From positions 1-64,000 of the forward strand of contig JAANYP010002836.1 of the NCBI GenBank assembly GCA_020465985.1: DNA of 64,000 nt. The letters run 5' to 3'. Below, piece after piece: positions 27,486 to 38,174 of this stretch. This DNA is from Centrapalus pauciflorus. Its lineage: Eukaryota; Streptophyta; Magnoliopsida; Asterales; Asteraceae. The position numbers and the translations under genes were made by a program. How positions within the stretch are numbered: position 1 is the stretch's first letter; each line of letters starts with the position of its first letter. The notes beneath the pieces were generated by a model that did not search any database, was not told the DNA's origin, and worked only from the letters and a program-made list of their open reading frames with translations.

Positions 27486-28065
27486 ATCATCAAAGTAAAT
27501 TAGATCTTCCCTTGCAAAGAAAGCAAAAAATACCGAATCATTTTGCACCATCTGTTCTGTTACATCATATAACTCTTGAAGAGTTCTTGTCTTTCTTATC
27601 GAGCTTCTTGGAGAAGAACTTGCGGAAGAGTTTTGAGAACCGGGAGGACTCTCTTCTTGAACATTAGTTTCAGCATTTCCAAACTCTTCTTCTTCAACTT
27701 GAAAAGGAAAAATTGGTAAATTTTCCTTTTCACCGTCGATCTCTTTAAATAATGAACTTTCATCAAATCAAACATCTCGACTTATCACAATTTTCTTTGT
27801 CGTTGGATTATAGAGCTTGTATGGTTTGCTTCTTTCACTATAGCCAATAAAGATGCACTTTTGTGACTTGTCATCAAACTTGCTTCTCATTGAATCTGGA
27901 ACATGAGAATAAGCAACACTTCCAAATACTTTTAGATGATGAACACTTGGTTTTGTACCATACCATACTTCATGTGGTGTGCAATTTCCCAAACTCCTTG
28001 TTGGTGACCTGTTAATAAGATAAACTGCATAAGAAATAGCTTTAGCCCAAAAACTTCTTGGTAAC
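27486..28065 (-). pseudogene. Tork-like Copia integrase C-terminal part and linker
   Basis: The translation (best frame 27992-27768) reads Thr-Pro-His-Glu-Val-Trp-Tyr-Gly, His-Leu-Lys-Val-Phe-Gly-Ser and Cys-Ile-Phe-Ile-Gly-Tyr-Ser, typical of the Copia integrase C-terminus. An acidic, serine-rich linker follows to the hAT insertion. The upstream half continues beyond the nested Copia at 33209. Confidence 0.82.
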
Positions 28066-28167
28066 TGATAGAATGTGTGGAAACCCTTAATGGGTGTGTT
28101 GCATTCATCTCATATAAATAGATTACATATTTACAAAGGAGACCCCTACACTATACATTATTTAACA
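28066..28167 (-). repeat. 3' LTR (102 bp) of the nested Copia
   Basis: On minus it starts TGTTAAATAATG and ends CATTCTATCA. The polyprotein stop codon (28153-28151) lies inside it. A purine tract CTGAGGGGGG precedes it on minus. Confidence 0.9.
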
Positions 28168-31100
28168 CACCCCCCTCAGTCGCAGCTGGAGGAGGACTAA
28201 TGCTAAGACTGGACTTAAATTGTAAAAACAGATGTGTAGGAAGACCTTTAGTAAATATATCTGCTAACTGATGAGAGGAAGGCACATGCGACACACGCAC
28301 TTGCCCCAAAGCAACACGTTCTCTTACAAAGTGTAAGTCAATTTCCACATGTTTGGTTCGTTGATGCTGAACTGGGTTATTAGCTAAATACATGGCACTT
28401 ACATTATCACAAAAAACAACTGTGGCACGTGAAAGAGGTAGATGTAACTCAATCAAAAGATTACGAAGCCAGGCAGATTCGGCAACAACGTTAGCAATAC
28501 CACGATATTCAGCTTCGGCACTTGAACGGGACACAACATGTTGGCGTTTAGAGGACCAAGACACAAGATTGTCACCTAGGAAGATGCAGAACCCAGAGGT
28601 GGATCGGCGTGTTTCAGGACAACCGGCCCAATCAGCGTCAGTGTAACAGACCAAACGATTAACAGTGGATGGGCGGAGAAAAAGACCATGAGTAAGAGTA
28701 CCCTTCACATACCGAAGAATGCGTTTGAGGGCATTCAGATGTGGTTGGCGAGGATCGTGCATATACAGACATATTTGCTGTACAGCATAAGCGATTTCCG
28801 GACGAGTGATCGTGAGGTACTGTAAAGCACCCGCAAGACTGCGATAGAGAGTCGGATCATCGACTGGTTTGCCAGAGGAGGGTAGTTTAGACTTTGTCTC
28901 AGCCAGTGATGAGCAAGGATGACAAGTGTCCATGCCAGCACGAGAAATGATTTCTTGGGCAAAAACTGTCTGAGACAGAAAAAGGCCCGAAGAGGAGCGT
29001 ATAGCGGAGACCCCTAGAAAGAAGGAGAGAGCGCCAAGGTTAGTCATTTTGAACTCAGACGAGAGACGAGAAATGACATGATTGACCAGAGATTGGGAGG
29101 AAGCTGTCAGAATGATATCGTCTACATACAATAGAAGGTAGATTGTATCACGACCATGATGATAAACAAAGAGAGAACTGTTAGATTTACTTGAATGGAA
29201 GCCGAGAGAAGTGATGAAGACAGCGAATCAATGAAACCAGGCGCGGGGAGCCTGTTTGAGACCATACAGGGCTTTTCGAAGGCGACAGACATGCTGTGGG
29301 AAGGAGGAATGAACATAGCCAGGAGGTTGTTTCATGTAGACTTCCTCCGATAATTCACCGTTGAGAAACGCATTTTTAACGTCAAGTTGATGAATCAGCC
29401 AGTTTAGGGAGAGGGCAATGCTTAGGACCATTCTGACAGTAACTGGTTTGACAACAGGGCTGAAAGTTTCGTCATAGTCAAAACCAGGCATTTGAGAAAA
29501 ACCTTGAGCCACTAGACGGCCCTTGTAACGCTCAAGGCGACCCTGACTATCGAACTTATGGCGATATAACCAACGGCACCCAACAATGTTGACTTTTGGA
29601 GGAGGGGGAACAAGATCCCACGTATGATTGGAGAGAAGGGCAGACATTTCAGCGTTCATGGCTGCCTTCCAATTTGGATCACGAATTGCCTGAGCAGAGG
29701 ACTTGGGAATTGGGGAAAGAGTTTCAACGGCTGACAGATTCAAAATTTGGCGAGGTTTGAGACTGCCAGTACGCGATCGGGTCGTCATGGGATGAGTGGA
29801 GGTAGGAGCCGGAGGTGGGGAAGAAGTGACAGCTTCAGGTTGAATTGATTCCGAAGACCTGTGCGAAGAGTGAGGTTCGACAGACGAATGAGGTGGGTCA
29901 TCAGCTGTAGGAGCATCACTAGAGGGAATGAGTGAGTCACTCGAGGTGGGTTCAGTAGAAGGATTATCCGAGGGAGTGGTGGATGCAATAGGGTCGTTAG
30001 TCATCACAGTGGACGTGGTGACGTCGTCAATGAAAGCATCATACGCAGAGGGAGGGGGTGGGGCATTGAACGAAGGATACGGAAAATGATCTTCATCAAA
30101 GATCACATGACGTGAGATAAGAATACGGTGGGTGACTAGGTCATAGCATCGATGACCCCGATGACAAGGGGAAGGCCCGAGGTATACACAAGCAGTAGAG
30201 CGAGGGGAAAGCTTGTTTGGGGCTGTAGAAGAGAGGTTTGGATAGCAGAGGCAACCAAATACACGCAAGTGAGTAAAGACCGGGAACGTGCCGTACAAGA
30301 TCTCACAGGGAGTTTTGGAGTCCAGAGTACTAGTGGGAAGAATGTTCAGGAGATGAACAGACATGTTGAGAGCTTCGACCCAGAATTTTGGTGGAAGAGA
30401 GGCTTGAAACAGAAGAGTTCGGAGCACATTGTTGATTGTGCGAATGGCTCGATCAGCTTTGCCATTTTGTTGTGACGTGTATGGACAAGAAAAGCGAACT
30501 TTAATGCCATGTTTTTGAAAAAGCTCAAGTAATTTACTGTTATTGAATTCACGTCCATTATCACACTGAAAAGATTGTATATCTGTTTTAAACTGATTTA
30601 CAACATAAGCGCGAAAGGTAGTAAATACTTGAAAAACATCAGATTTCACACGCAATGGAAATACCCATAAAAAATGAGAATAATCATCCAAAAACAGAAT
30701 ATAATATTTAAAACCACTCAAACTGGAAATAGGAGATGTCCACAAATCGGAATGAACCAGTTCAAAAATACGTGAAGTCTTAGTTGTTGACTTTGAAAAA
30801 GATAAACGACAATGTTTACCCAATTGACACGTAGGTAACATTGCATTGGAACAAGAAATCAATTTACGAGAACGCAAAAAATTAAATGTAGAGCTGCCCG
30901 GATGACCAAGACGACGATGCCATACATCAGGAGAGAAGGAGACCATAGCAGTGGCAGGGGACACAGAAGGCGGAGAAGGCTCGAGGACAGGGTAAAGATC
31001 ACCAGTACTGTCAGAGCGATGAAGAAGGCGCCCTGTATCAAGATCCTTTATGGAGAAACCAAAAGGATCAAATTCAATAGAAACCTAGTTATCAAGAGTG

Positions 31101-32404
31101 AACTTACGCACAGAAATGAGATTCTTAACCATTTGATCAGAAACAAGTACATTTTTCAGTGCCAATTTATTTTGTGATAATGGAAGAAATGTATCACCAA
31201 TGTAAGAAACCGGAAGTAAAGCACCATTACCAACCATGATTACTTTTGACTTACCAAAAGGTTTAAGAGAAAGTAGATTACCTTGGTTGAATGACATGTG
31301 GGAGCTTGCACCAGTGTCCATATAATACTTGTTATCCTGATGCTGTTGTGGCGGCTGAGCGGACATTGAACTGAAGAGAGCTGCGAGATCTGTGAACTGG
31401 GGTGGAGCTGCATTGGCCGGAGAGACTGGAGGAGGCGCAGCATAGAGTGCCGATGGAGCGTGAGTCCCGGCATGAGTTGGTGTGGAAGACACCGGCTGAC
31501 GATAGTTACCTCCAAACTGAGAAGCCTGAGATTGCTGATGTAATGCATTCTGTAGAAGCTGAAGAAGTTGATTGTTGAATGCCGGTGGGGCACTTGATTG
31601 ACCTGTAACAGAAGTAGTGCTGTTAAAAGACCCCCATCCCGTGTTACCCTTAGATGTAACCCGTCCCGTGTTTCTGTTTCCCCGATTATTTTTATTTTTC
31701 CCGTTGCCATTATTATTAGTGCTAGACGAGGAATAAAGGGCAGTGGTAAGGGAAGGTGAAGATTCAAGGGTAGATTCGGGTTGGTCTTCACGGGACTCAT
31801 GTAGGAGTAGCATGTTTTTGGCTTCAAGAAAAGAGGGAAAGGGTTTGGTGTGGGTGATGACATCAATTAAGCTTTGATAGGATGATGGTAAATTCTGTAG
31901 AATTTGCAAGACAAGATCCTGATCAGTGATTTTGGTGTCAACATCAGCAAGGGAGTCAGCAATGTCTTTTAAAGTGTGACAGTAATCAGTAATAGAAAGA
32001 GCTCCCTTTTTGGTGTTCCGAAAGAGGGTTTGAAGTTGTAGGCTACGGGATAATTTATTGTTCAATAAATGAGCATCCAAGGCTTCCCAAAGGTCGTGTG
32101 CAGTGCAGTTGTCTTTTGTGATGAGATTAAGTAAATTTGGTTCACATGTAGAGTAGAACCATGATTTAATGCGAGAATCAATGGCCTCCCAATCTTCATC
32201 ATCAACACTTGTTGGTTGGGATTTCCCAGTAATATGACCCATGACTTTTGCCCCTTTACACACATCAGTAAAAATACGTCGCCATAGTTTATAGCGAGAC
32301 CCATCAGTTGTTAATTTGAAACTGAACTGAGGGTAGACATTACCGATAGCAAAAACAAGTTGGGAAGCGGTTGGGTTGGTTGGTGATGGATTATTGCCAG
32401 TCAT
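28151..32404 (-). pseudogene. Gag-Pol polyprotein of the nested Copia, two in-frame stops
   Basis: One frame of about 1,417 codons starts at ATG 32404. Gag (UBN2-like, Leu-Trp-Glu-Ala-Leu-Asp block) has a Gly/Asn/Gln-rich tail and no clear zinc knuckle. Protease: Met-Asp-Thr-Gly-Ala-Ser-Ser-His-Met near 31320. GAG-pre-integrase: Trp-His-Arg-Arg-Leu-Gly-His. Integrase: Ser-Asp-Leu-Trp, Cys-Asp-Asn-Gly-Arg-Glu-Phe, Gln-Gln-Asn-Gly. RT: Gln-Leu-Asp-Val-Lys-Asn-Ala-Phe, Tyr-Val-Asp-Asp-Ile. RNase H: Ser-Ser-Ala-Glu-Ala-Glu-Tyr. Stops are TAG at 31087-31085 and TGA at 29230-29228; the second fits a CGA to TGA change. The frame is kept across both. Confidence 0.9.
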
Positions 32405-33101
32405 GACTAATAATAATAGTACTCACGAAAAATAAATATAATCGTAAAGAAAAGAAAAATGGAACGTGCTCACCGAGGATAATACCGAGAGGAGTAGGTG
32501 GACAGCCGCAGCGGTGATTGCTCTAGTGTAGATGATGCAGTAACCGAGGACCAAGAGAAGTAAAGACGGCGGCCCTAGGGTTTGTGATGCGGCGGCTACC
32601 CTAGGGTTTGCTGTGATGCGGCTGATGAGCAAACAAACGAGAGGTGGAGCGGAGGCAGATGGCTGCAGCAACAGCGTCAACAGGGGCTGCTGCTGGTCAG
32701 GGCGGCGGCAACAAGCGGCGCAGGCAGGCAGTCGCAAGCGGCGGATGGCGGACGTCGACTGTGTAGCAGCAGATCTGGAGCGGCGGCGCACAGGCAGGGG
32801 AGCAGATGCGGCGAGCGGCAGATCTGAAGCTTGGCGGCGGCTAGGGTTTTCAGAGGTTCCAGGTGATCGGCGCAATGGAGGAAGCCGAGAAGGTGAGCAG
32901 CGGCGCTGGATCGGTCGGCGCAGGAGGAGAGCTGAGAAAGGTGAGCAGCGGCGCTGGTCGGCTAGGGATTAGACCAAGAGCAGCAACGGCGAGACGGCAG
33001 TAGGCGCTGCAAGACGGTGGCGGAAGCGAGCGGCACCCGGAGGTCAGTGACCGAAAAAAAATAACCCTAATATTTTAGGGTTAGGGTTAAGCTTGATACC
33101 A
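32405..33101 (-). other. GC-rich leader and primer site of the nested Copia
   Basis: Between the 5' LTR and gag are ~700 bp, strikingly GC-rich and rich in CCGCCG on minus, unlike the rest of the window. The primer site is TGGTATCAAGC on minus (33101-33091). A roughly 50-bp unit containing CAGCGCCGCTGCTCACC is repeated in tandem (about 32868-32962). Long open frames occur on both strands because of base composition; I do not call a gene. Confidence 0.65.
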
Positions 33102-33203
33102 TGATAGAATGTGTGGAAACCCTTAATGGGTATGTTGCATTCATCTCATATAAATAGATTACATATTTACAAAGGAGACCCCTACACTATACGTTATTTA
33201 ACA
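33102..33203 (-). repeat. 5' LTR (102 bp) of the nested Copia
   Basis: Identical to the 3' LTR except for two transitions (within GGGTATGTTG and TATACGTTA on plus). It is unusually short for a Copia LTR but has TG...CA ends. Confidence 0.9.
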
Positions 33204-33208
33204 GTAAC

Positions 33209-33920
33209 CTCTTCCTTTTTAATAAACATCTTGCCATCTACATTATTGTTCTATTCTTCCTTTCACATACACCGTTTTGTTGGGCCGTATAACGGACTGT
33301 CATCTCATGTCGAATGCCATTGTCTCGACAATATTTCTCAAATTCATTTGAGAAATATTCACCCCCACGATCTGTCTGCAAAGTGTTGATTTTTAACCCC
33401 GTAAAATTCTCAACTTCAGCCTTGAAATCCATAAATCTTTGAAAAGCTTCAGATTTTTCTTTAACACAATACACCCAAAATTTTCGTGAGAAATCATCAA
33501 TAAAAGAGATAAAATAACGATTACCTCCCAAAGATGAAACGGTCATCATAAATGTGAGTGAATAAGTTGCAATGGTCTTTTTTCCTGCCATGATGATTGA
33601 GATGGAAATGGGGTTCTATGTTGCTTTCCAAATTGACAAGCTTCACAAACTTCATTTATACGATCAATTTTAGGCAATCCTCTCACCATCATTTTCCTTA
33701 ATAGTAATCCCAAATCTTCATAGTTCAAATGAGCATACCTATCATGCCATAACTTGGAAACTCCTTTGTCAACACCAACAAAACATGACATATTTTGATT
33801 TTGAAGAGCCAACGAGAAAAGATTATTTGACGCCACCGTAACTCTAGCAATGACTTGATTTTTCTTTGACAAAAACAAGGCATGTCATGAAAATGAATAT
33901 CATAACCTTTCTTCAAAAGA
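33209..33920 (-). pseudogene. Tork-like Copia integrase core and GAG-pre-integrase
   Basis: The GAG-pre-integrase part (33878-33546) has Leu-Trp-His-Asp-Arg-Tyr-Ala-His and Cys-Glu-Ala-Cys-Gln-Phe-Gly-Lys-Gln-His-Arg (zinc-binding). The core (33591-33238) has Phe-Ile-Asp-Asp-Phe-Ser-Arg-Lys, Thr-Asp-Arg-Gly-Gly-Glu-Tyr and Gln-Gln-Asn-Gly-Val-Cys-Glu-Arg. A frame change near 33560 and the insertion at 33203 break it. Confidence 0.87.
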
Positions 33921-34535
33921 TGACCAACACTAACAAATTACTTTTTAGGTCAGGAACAAAATAGACTTCTGACATTTTCTCAATACTTCCTTGTCTTGTT
34001 TTAAATTCTAATTTACCAACACCACTAACTTTATATGATTTTCCATCTCCAATATTAACTTCGCCATAATCATTTTCAAACAACTTGGAAAATAAATATT
34101 TGTTACATGTCATATGCTTGCTAGCGCCGCTGTCTATGTACCAGACATTTTCATTATTTCCGCCTTGAGATACTAGCAACAAAGTGTCTTGATTATGACA
34201 CTCCGTGTTTTTACTTCTGCTAGCCCAATTTGCATTGTGTTTTTCTCTATCTCTAAACCAACAATCTCTTGCTAAATGACCGGGTTTGTGACAGTTATCA
34301 CATTCAAAATAACATCGACATCTTCCTCTTTGATAGCCACGTCCACGTCCTCTTTGCCAACTTGGAAAACTTTGACTTTGATTTGCGTCATTCCACCCAT
34401 TTTCATTTCTTCCATAATTTCCTCTTCCACGAGAATTTGTAAATCTTCCTCTAGAGTTTCCACCTCTTCCATGATCATGGTCTTTACCTCTTTGGCTTTT
34501 GAAATCTTCATGCTTCTCATTTAACGACAACTTTG
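33913..34535 (-). pseudogene. Tork-like Copia gag C-terminus and protease
   Basis: The zinc knuckle Cys-Asp-Asn-Cys-His-Lys-Pro-Gly-His...Cys is at about 34300, preceded by an Arg/Gly-rich stretch. The protease motif Tyr-Ile-Asp-Ser-Gly-Ala-Ser-Lys-His-Met is near 34130. The N-terminal part of Gag is missing; the reading frame enters from the Athila ORF-1 sequence at about 34535. Confidence 0.85.
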
Positions 34536-35850
34536 ACTTGAGGAGAAGATGGGCCGGGGGTAAGAAGAGGAGAAGAATGGTCATAGATATAGGAAGAGGA
34601 GGGAATGAGAAAGCGACGGGGAGGGGGAGGGGGAGGAAGATGATGGGCTCTGGCATGGTCGAAAGAAATGAGGTAATGACGGAAGTCATCTAACTCAGCC
34701 GTGAGACCCAGAAGGACACTGCGCTGAGAAATAGATGTCGACTCGTCAACCCTCATGGGGAAAACAAGGGGGGGCAAAGCGGATGTGGAAGGCTGAGAAG
34801 GGGGAGGCTGGGAAGGTAATGGGGAAGTGGCAACGGGAGGGGGCGAAGGTGAAGCTACCAAGCCCGCCTGGGCAATCTCTGCCTCATCAGCCCGAGGCTC
34901 CATCTCATGCTCTTCTACGGCGTCGGGATTAACCTAACCCAGGAGACGTCGACGATCGTGTGTGAGCATACCCATCATAGCAAGAGAGTCGATCCCGTAT
35001 ACCATCCTCTGCGCGTCCGGAACAACTATCAGCTCCTAATCAACAGCAGCATCAGCAAAAACCCCAAGGTTACGTGCCAGTCGCGTAATATACATCCCTC
35101 CGACTATCGGACTGGTCCTAACACGACTAGCGGCTCCCGCAAAAAACGAACTGGATCGTGCAGTCCCGATCAAGCATCTGACTCAGCATCATCAAGTCCC
35201 GATGCGAAACTGTGCCCGGATCCTTACGGCACACAATACTCGAAGCTGTAATCCGAAAAACTATCCGAAGCAACGGGTCGAGCCGTAGCCTTCGAGCTAT
35301 GCGAATTATATACACTCGAAGCAAAAATAGTCCAAAAAAAAGCCTCTGAAAAACCCTCAGCCGGTCCGCGAACTGCTGTAGCAAATGCCGGATCGCCGAC
35401 CTCCTCTGCAGTATACAAACCAGAGTAAATGCCGAACTCACGAAGGGAGACACGATGCCCGACGCCACCCAATCTAAAGCTGATCGAAGCCGAAGCATAA
35501 TCAGAAACCGAGGCATCGAGGAAGTACGTCGACAAAAACTCGAGGACGAGCTCCCTGTAAACCGGCTCATCAATCTCTAGAATGCGCAAAAGTGCAGGAG
35601 GCCAAGACGTGCCGATAGGCGGATGAGCCAAAATCGCTCTTAGATGAGCAGCAATACCCAATAACTCCATCGCACCCCACGAGACACCATAGGCTAGAAC
35701 GAACGCCTTGGACTTGAGGCGAGAGAGTTTCGCGTGATCCTTAGGGTCCCCAAAGATAAGAAATCGATGGGGCCCCTCAGGCGGACGACGACCACCGTCA
35801 CCACCACCAGGAGGAGGAGGCGGCGGGGGAGCAGCGGCAGCAGTAGCCAT
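34517..35850 (-). pseudogene. ATHILA ORF-1-like gene (putative plant transposon protein), broken
   Basis: The ATG at 35850 was chosen because it lies six bases after a strong splice acceptor. After an Ala/Pro/Gly-rich start the protein has Tyr-Arg-Glu-Leu-Val-Leu-Glu-Phe-Leu-Ser-Thr-Tyr, Ser-Phe-Arg-Leu-Gly-Gly and Glu-Phe-Gly-Ile-Tyr-Ser-Gly-Leu-Tyr, blocks I associate with the ATHILA ORF-1 family. A frameshift near 35290 moves the match (Leu-Arg-Ile-Val-Phe-Arg, His-Arg-Asp-Leu) to another frame; stops follow at about 35030 and 34928. A Pro/Ser-rich C-terminal part (34903-34517) closes it. Function of the family is unknown to me; by position it corresponds to the env-like gene of Athila. 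Confidence 0.68.
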
Positions 35851-35856
35851 GACTAT

Positions 35857-37041
35857 CTGCAAGAAAAAGAATAGAGAAAATAAACTAAACACGCTAACAT
35901 ACAAATAAAGACAAACTACTAAAACCCCTAAAAGCCTAAAAATTCGATACTAAGAAACCCTAAAATAAAATCGAAAATAAAGAAACAAAATAAAAGAATG
36001 AAAGTAAGGAAACAAATTCTAAATTGGAACCTAAGAAAACCTAAATAAAATATAAGAAAGTCTAAATAAAACCCTAAATAAGTCCTAAATAAACTAAGTA
36101 ATAACTAGCACAAAGAAAATAAATTGAAATAGAAAACTAAAAGAAAATAAAAACCTAAGCAAAACTAATAAAAGAACTAAAACTAAAACAAAATTAAATT
36201 TAAAAAAAAATGAAAAGCTTATAAAAAGAACTATCCTACTAAACTAAACTAAAGAAATTGACTTAAAAATAAGATTAAAAACTAAACTAAAAACTAGAAA
36301 TTAAAAATAAAACTAGACTATCCTAAAACAAAAATGACAAAAGTTAACAAAGACTAAAATTTAAAACCTAAACATTAGAAACTAAAATTTACTAAATTAA
36401 CACTAAAAATTAACTAAAAATGCTAAACTACTTAAAAACTAAAATCTAAAAACATTAGAAACCTAAAATTAAATAAAAGAAATACTAAATAAAAACTAAA
36501 CTTAAACTAACCATTCTAAAATACTAACATAAAATAAAACTAACAATTAAAAAGATATAAATGTAATTATTATTAATTAAAAATAAAATAATTTTTTTTA
36601 AATACGATCGCGGTCGACACGGATGCGATGGAAGCACAACAGCGATGGCCGACCACGATGTGTAGCGATCAACACAAAAACGAAAACCACTTATTTCAAC
36701 ATTTGAACCGAGAAAAACATAAAATTTAAACTAAAAACACAAAAAACTAAAGCATTTAAACAACTTAAAACCCTAAATGAGCATTTAAGTAGATTTAAAC
36801 AGATATAATTCGAAATAAAACACTACCGAAGCAATCAACATTAAGAAACATAAAATAAACAATAAGCAAGTTAAAACTAACTAGGATAAGTAAACTAACA
36901 TAAGAAAAATCCTAAAACAGCAACAAATAATGCGTAAAAACGTAAGAACACCAAGCATCTCGAGTTTATTCAACAAAAACTTAGAAAACATCTAAATAAC
37001 TAGATAGTCGAAAGATTACATAGAAGAATAAGAGAACTTAC
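35857..37041 (-). other. Predicted leader intron of the Athila ORF-1 gene
   Basis: On minus the donor is CAG/GTAAGT (exon ends at 37042), a perfect consensus. The acceptor is TTCTTTTTCTTGCAG/AT (exon begins at 35856), with the ATG six bases later. The 1,185-bp interval is strongly T-rich on minus, as plant introns are, apart from a small GC-rich cluster at 36604-36665. No primer-binding site is seen within it. Confidence 0.62.
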
Positions 37042-37144
37042 CTGATTATTATGAAGAAATCGAACCTAAGATGCGTTAATCAAAGGTAGAATCGCAAAAG
37101 ACGTCATTCGGAACTAAATCGCGAGAGAGGATTAAGAGTGCGGG

Positions 37145-37300
37145 AAAAAGAAGATTGAAACGCGATCGGGCTGCTTATATAGAAAAGGCATCGCAGTCGC
37201 GATAGGTGAAGCGCGGTCGCGATGAAAGAAGATATTTTATTTTTTTCGCGCTCAAAGGAACGCGGTCGCGATCATCCCAGCACGGCCGCGATGACCAAAA
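37145..37300 (-). promoter_or_regulatory. Predicted promoter of the Athila ORF-1 gene
   Basis: On minus, four CGCGACCGCG-type motifs (37300-37186) are followed by GATGCC and then CTATATAAGCAGCC (TATA box about 37182-37175). Transcription would start near 37145, giving a leader exon of about 100 bp that ends at the intron donor at 37041. The core is similar to the LTR promoter at 22160-22281. It may be an internal promoter or a U3 remnant of another Athila LTR. Confidence 0.5.
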
Positions 37301-38170
37301 TTACAGAATTATTATAGCAGTTTAGCAGTAAGCAAAATCCATAGATAGAAATCTCCAAATTCAACATAAATGACTTAACCAACACAGTTATTACCCCACA
37401 CTTGCTTGGAAACAAACCTCATAAAATTGATCAAAACCTTAACACTTTTATTGCGACTTCAATTTCAACTCCATTTTGATGAAAATTAAGATTAAAATTC
37501 AACTAAAATGCATGCGACAATTGCTAAGCAATGATGATAAAATTAAAACTCAACGCATATCAAATAACTAGAATTACCTAAATGAATAAATGCAAGAGAC
37601 TTTATGAAATGCAATTCAACTACAACTATGGACTAACTAAATGCAATAGATTATGACATGAAAAACTCAGGTTTGACTTTTAAAAAGTCAAACTGACTTC
37701 ACTAACTTATTGAATTTAGCAAACGAAAACCTGAAATAACGCAACAAAGAGCCAAGTGACTCAAAGTCGATATGATTAGGCATTATTTAAGCTAAACAGT
37801 AAAAGGAATTAAGCTACGAAACTCAAGTAATTTAGAATTAAAGAAAGCTAATTAAGACTCAAAAAGTCAAAAGGCAATTGCAAGAAAGTAAACAAGCATA
37901 TATGCTTTGAAGACAACACCACTAACATCAAGCATGCAATCATAAGATACATAATCAATGCAATGGGGACTTATGTAACCTAAAAACAATCAAAGACACG
38001 AAATAAGAATGCAAATGAATCAGTCTTAGAAAGACTTCAACTTATGAAACATGCATGAACAAAAGACACAAACTAACTATAAACGAGAAAATAAAGTGAT
38101 TATTATTACGGGGTGTCTCCCGCAAGCGCTAGAATACATGTTTGAGCCTCCAGCTAGACTCTGCCCCAAG
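37301..38170 (-). other. Athila spacer after integrase
   Basis: Non-coding and AT-rich. Next to the integrase stop is CTTGCGGGAGACACCCC on minus, corresponding to the conserved block after Athila integrase. At 37410-37385 lies CCAAGCAAGTGTGGGG, the sequence type that marks the end of the main Athila transcript unit or the purine tract. Confidence 0.55.
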
Positions 38171-38174
38171 TTAA

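Larger units (their letters stand above)
28066..33203 (-). mobile_element. Copia element with 102-bp LTRs, nearly intact
   Basis: It is bounded by GTAAC at 28061-28065 and 33204-33208, a perfect 5-bp target duplication. The two LTRs are 102 bp each and differ at two positions. A primer site, a leader, one long polyprotein frame and a purine tract are in order on minus. It lies in the integrase gene of the Tork-like Copia. Two in-frame stops are the only breaks I see, so this is a recent insertion. Confidence 0.93.
24870..34535 (-). mobile_element. Tork-like Copia element, truncated, with two nested insertions
   Basis: On minus: part of gag with a zinc knuckle, protease, GAG-pre-integrase, integrase, RT, RNase H and 3' LTR, the Copia order with integrase before RT. 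The integrase region is split by a complete Copia at 28066-33203 and the linker before RT by a hAT-type transposon at 26687-27477. The 5' end (5' LTR and most of gag) is missing; at about 34535 the sequence switches to the Athila ORF-1 gene. The left LTR lies 14 bp from an NDX exon. Confidence 0.85.

Noticed and set aside
32423..32972. Open frames on both strands in the GC-rich Copia leader
   Set aside because: Arg/Ala/Pro-rich composition follows from GC-rich repeats, and both strands are open; no family resemblance.
37042..37395. Read as a 5' LTR of a separate Athila element
   Set aside because: Not accepted as the main call because no primer-binding site follows and it does not resemble the LTRs at 21940 or 63029 outside the promoter core; kept as an alternative.
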